From Bacillus paramycoides (GTDB lineage Bacteria; Bacillota; Bacilli; Bacillales; Bacillaceae_G): a DNA stretch of 64,000 nucleotides. This document shows positions 63,425-64,000 of the stretch, one piece after another; the stretch's first letter is position 1, and each line of letters begins with the position of its first letter. The notes beneath the pieces were generated by a model, which did no database searches, had not been told where the DNA came from, and saw only the letters and a list, made by a program, of their open reading frames with translations. The stretch is from contig NZ_MAOI01000067.1 in NCBI RefSeq assembly GCF_001884235.1, positions 21,049 through 85,048 on the forward strand, in the 5' to 3' direction. The translations under genes and the position numbers were made by a program.

Positions 63425-64000
63425 ATGTTTCGGAACGCAGCGGAACTAGTGGCGCAAGCTAAAGAACAAAATGTAAAAATCGCAGAAATTATGATTCAGT
63501 GTGAAATGGAAACAAGAAGTATATCACGTGAAGAAGTAATTGCCGGAATGGAAAAGAACTTAGTCGTGATGGAACAAGCAGTAGAACGCGGTATTCGTGG
63601 TGTAAAATCACCGACTGGTTTAACTGGCGGGGATGCTGTGAAAGTTCAAGCGTATATGCAGAGTGGAAAAGGCTTATCCGGGGATACAATTTTGGACGCA
63701 GTGAGTAAAGCTGTTGCGACAAATGAAGTAAATGCGGCGATGGGAATCATTTGTGCAACACCAACAGCAGGATCAGCTGGAACAGTGCCAGGCGTACTGT
63801 TTGCACTTAAAGAAAAATTACAGCCTACACGTGAAGAAATGATTGAATTTTTATTTACAGCAGGAGCTTTCGGTATGGTTGTTGCGAATAATGCTTGTAT
63901 TTCTGGTGCGGCAGGAGGTTGCCAAGCTGAAGTAGGTTCAGCGAGTGGAATGGCAGCCGCAGCCGCAGTTGAGATGGCTGGTGGAACACCAGATCAAGCA
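63425..64000 (+). CDS. sdaAA: L-serine dehydratase, alpha subunit (cut by window end)
   Basis: The catalytic alpha chain, open to the window edge (192 residues visible of about 300). The 4Fe-4S cluster region begins with NNACISGAAGGCQAEVGSA, which supplies two of the cluster cysteines. ATPTAGSAGTVPGVLFAL is also a family motif. GGGGGGA precedes the ATG. It is translated with SdaAB as one unit. Confidence 0.93.
   Translation, partial: MFRNAAELVAQAKEQNVKIAEIMIQCEMETRSISREEVIAGMEKNLVVMEQAVERGIRGVKSPTGLTGGDAVKVQAYMQSGKGLSGDTILDAVSKAVATNEVNAAMGIICATPTAGSAGTVPGVLFALKEKLQPTREEMIEFLFTAGAFGMVVANNACISGAAGGCQAEVGSASGMAAAAAVEMAGGTPDQA

Overview
The window comes from a low-GC Gram-positive endospore former of the Bacillus cereus group. 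The gene order (lipM, mntR, yqhPQR, aroQ, pepQ, efp, spoIIIAA-AH, accBC, nusB, folD, xseAB, ispA, dxs, yqxC, argR, recN, spoIVB, spo0A, then the bkd operon) matches the yqh-yqj region of Bacilli. Two full copies and one remnant of bcr1, a repeat known from the B. cereus group, narrow the assignment. The sequence alone does not settle the species. No rRNA, tRNA, CRISPR array, prophage or insertion sequence with a transposase was found.

Layout. 1-10.3 kb: small envelope proteins, octanoyltransferase LipM, a wrecked spore photoproduct lyase gene, the manganese regulator MntR, a HAD phosphatase, YqhP/YqhQ/YqhR, then aroQ-pepQ-efp and the first bcr1. 10.4-16 kb: yqhV and the eight-gene spoIIIA operon, which builds the mother-cell part of the feeding channel to the forespore. 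16-28.8 kb: housekeeping genes for fatty-acid synthesis (accBC), transcription (nusB), folate (folD), DNA repair (xseAB, recN), isoprenoids (ispA, dxs), an S4/FtsJ methyltransferase and ArgR. 28.9-31.3 kb: the sporulation genes spoIVB and spo0A. 33.6-43.9 kb: BkdR and the sigma-54 branched-chain keto-acid operon ptb-bcd-buk-lpdV-bkdAA-bkdAB-bkdB, which turns branched-chain amino acids into acyl-CoA primers and ATP. 44-56 kb: a RodA/FtsW protein, a YetF-type membrane protein, a Nudix hydrolase, a yjdF-riboswitch gene, a bacilliredoxin, an amino-acid ABC transporter, YqjA, an L,D-transpeptidase carrying a bcr1 tail, a Prli42-like miniprotein, a tripeptidase and DNA polymerase IV. 56-61 kb: mgtC and mgtA, the latter behind an M-box magnesium riboswitch. 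61-64 kb: RNase Z, a PTS-permease remnant and the sda serine dehydratase genes, cut by the window end.

What stands out. Most of the window is conserved core genome. I found no convincing wholly new multi-gene system. The strongest unusual signals are: (1) Spo0A has glycine in place of the invariant Asp10 of the phosphorylation pocket; (2) splB has lost its radical-SAM core by a deletion with microhomology at the junction, plus a 3' frameshift; (3) spoIIIAD has no canonical start codon where homology begins, but an AUC at ideal distance from a strong ribosome site; (4) bcr1 supplies the last codons or stop codons of three different genes; (5) a FapR-like palindrome lies on the accBC promoter; (6) a perfect 18-bp inverted repeat touches the ribosome site of a YetF gene; (7) the mgtA leader has a second layer after the M-box, a 31-codon upstream ORF and a hairpin over the ribosome site.
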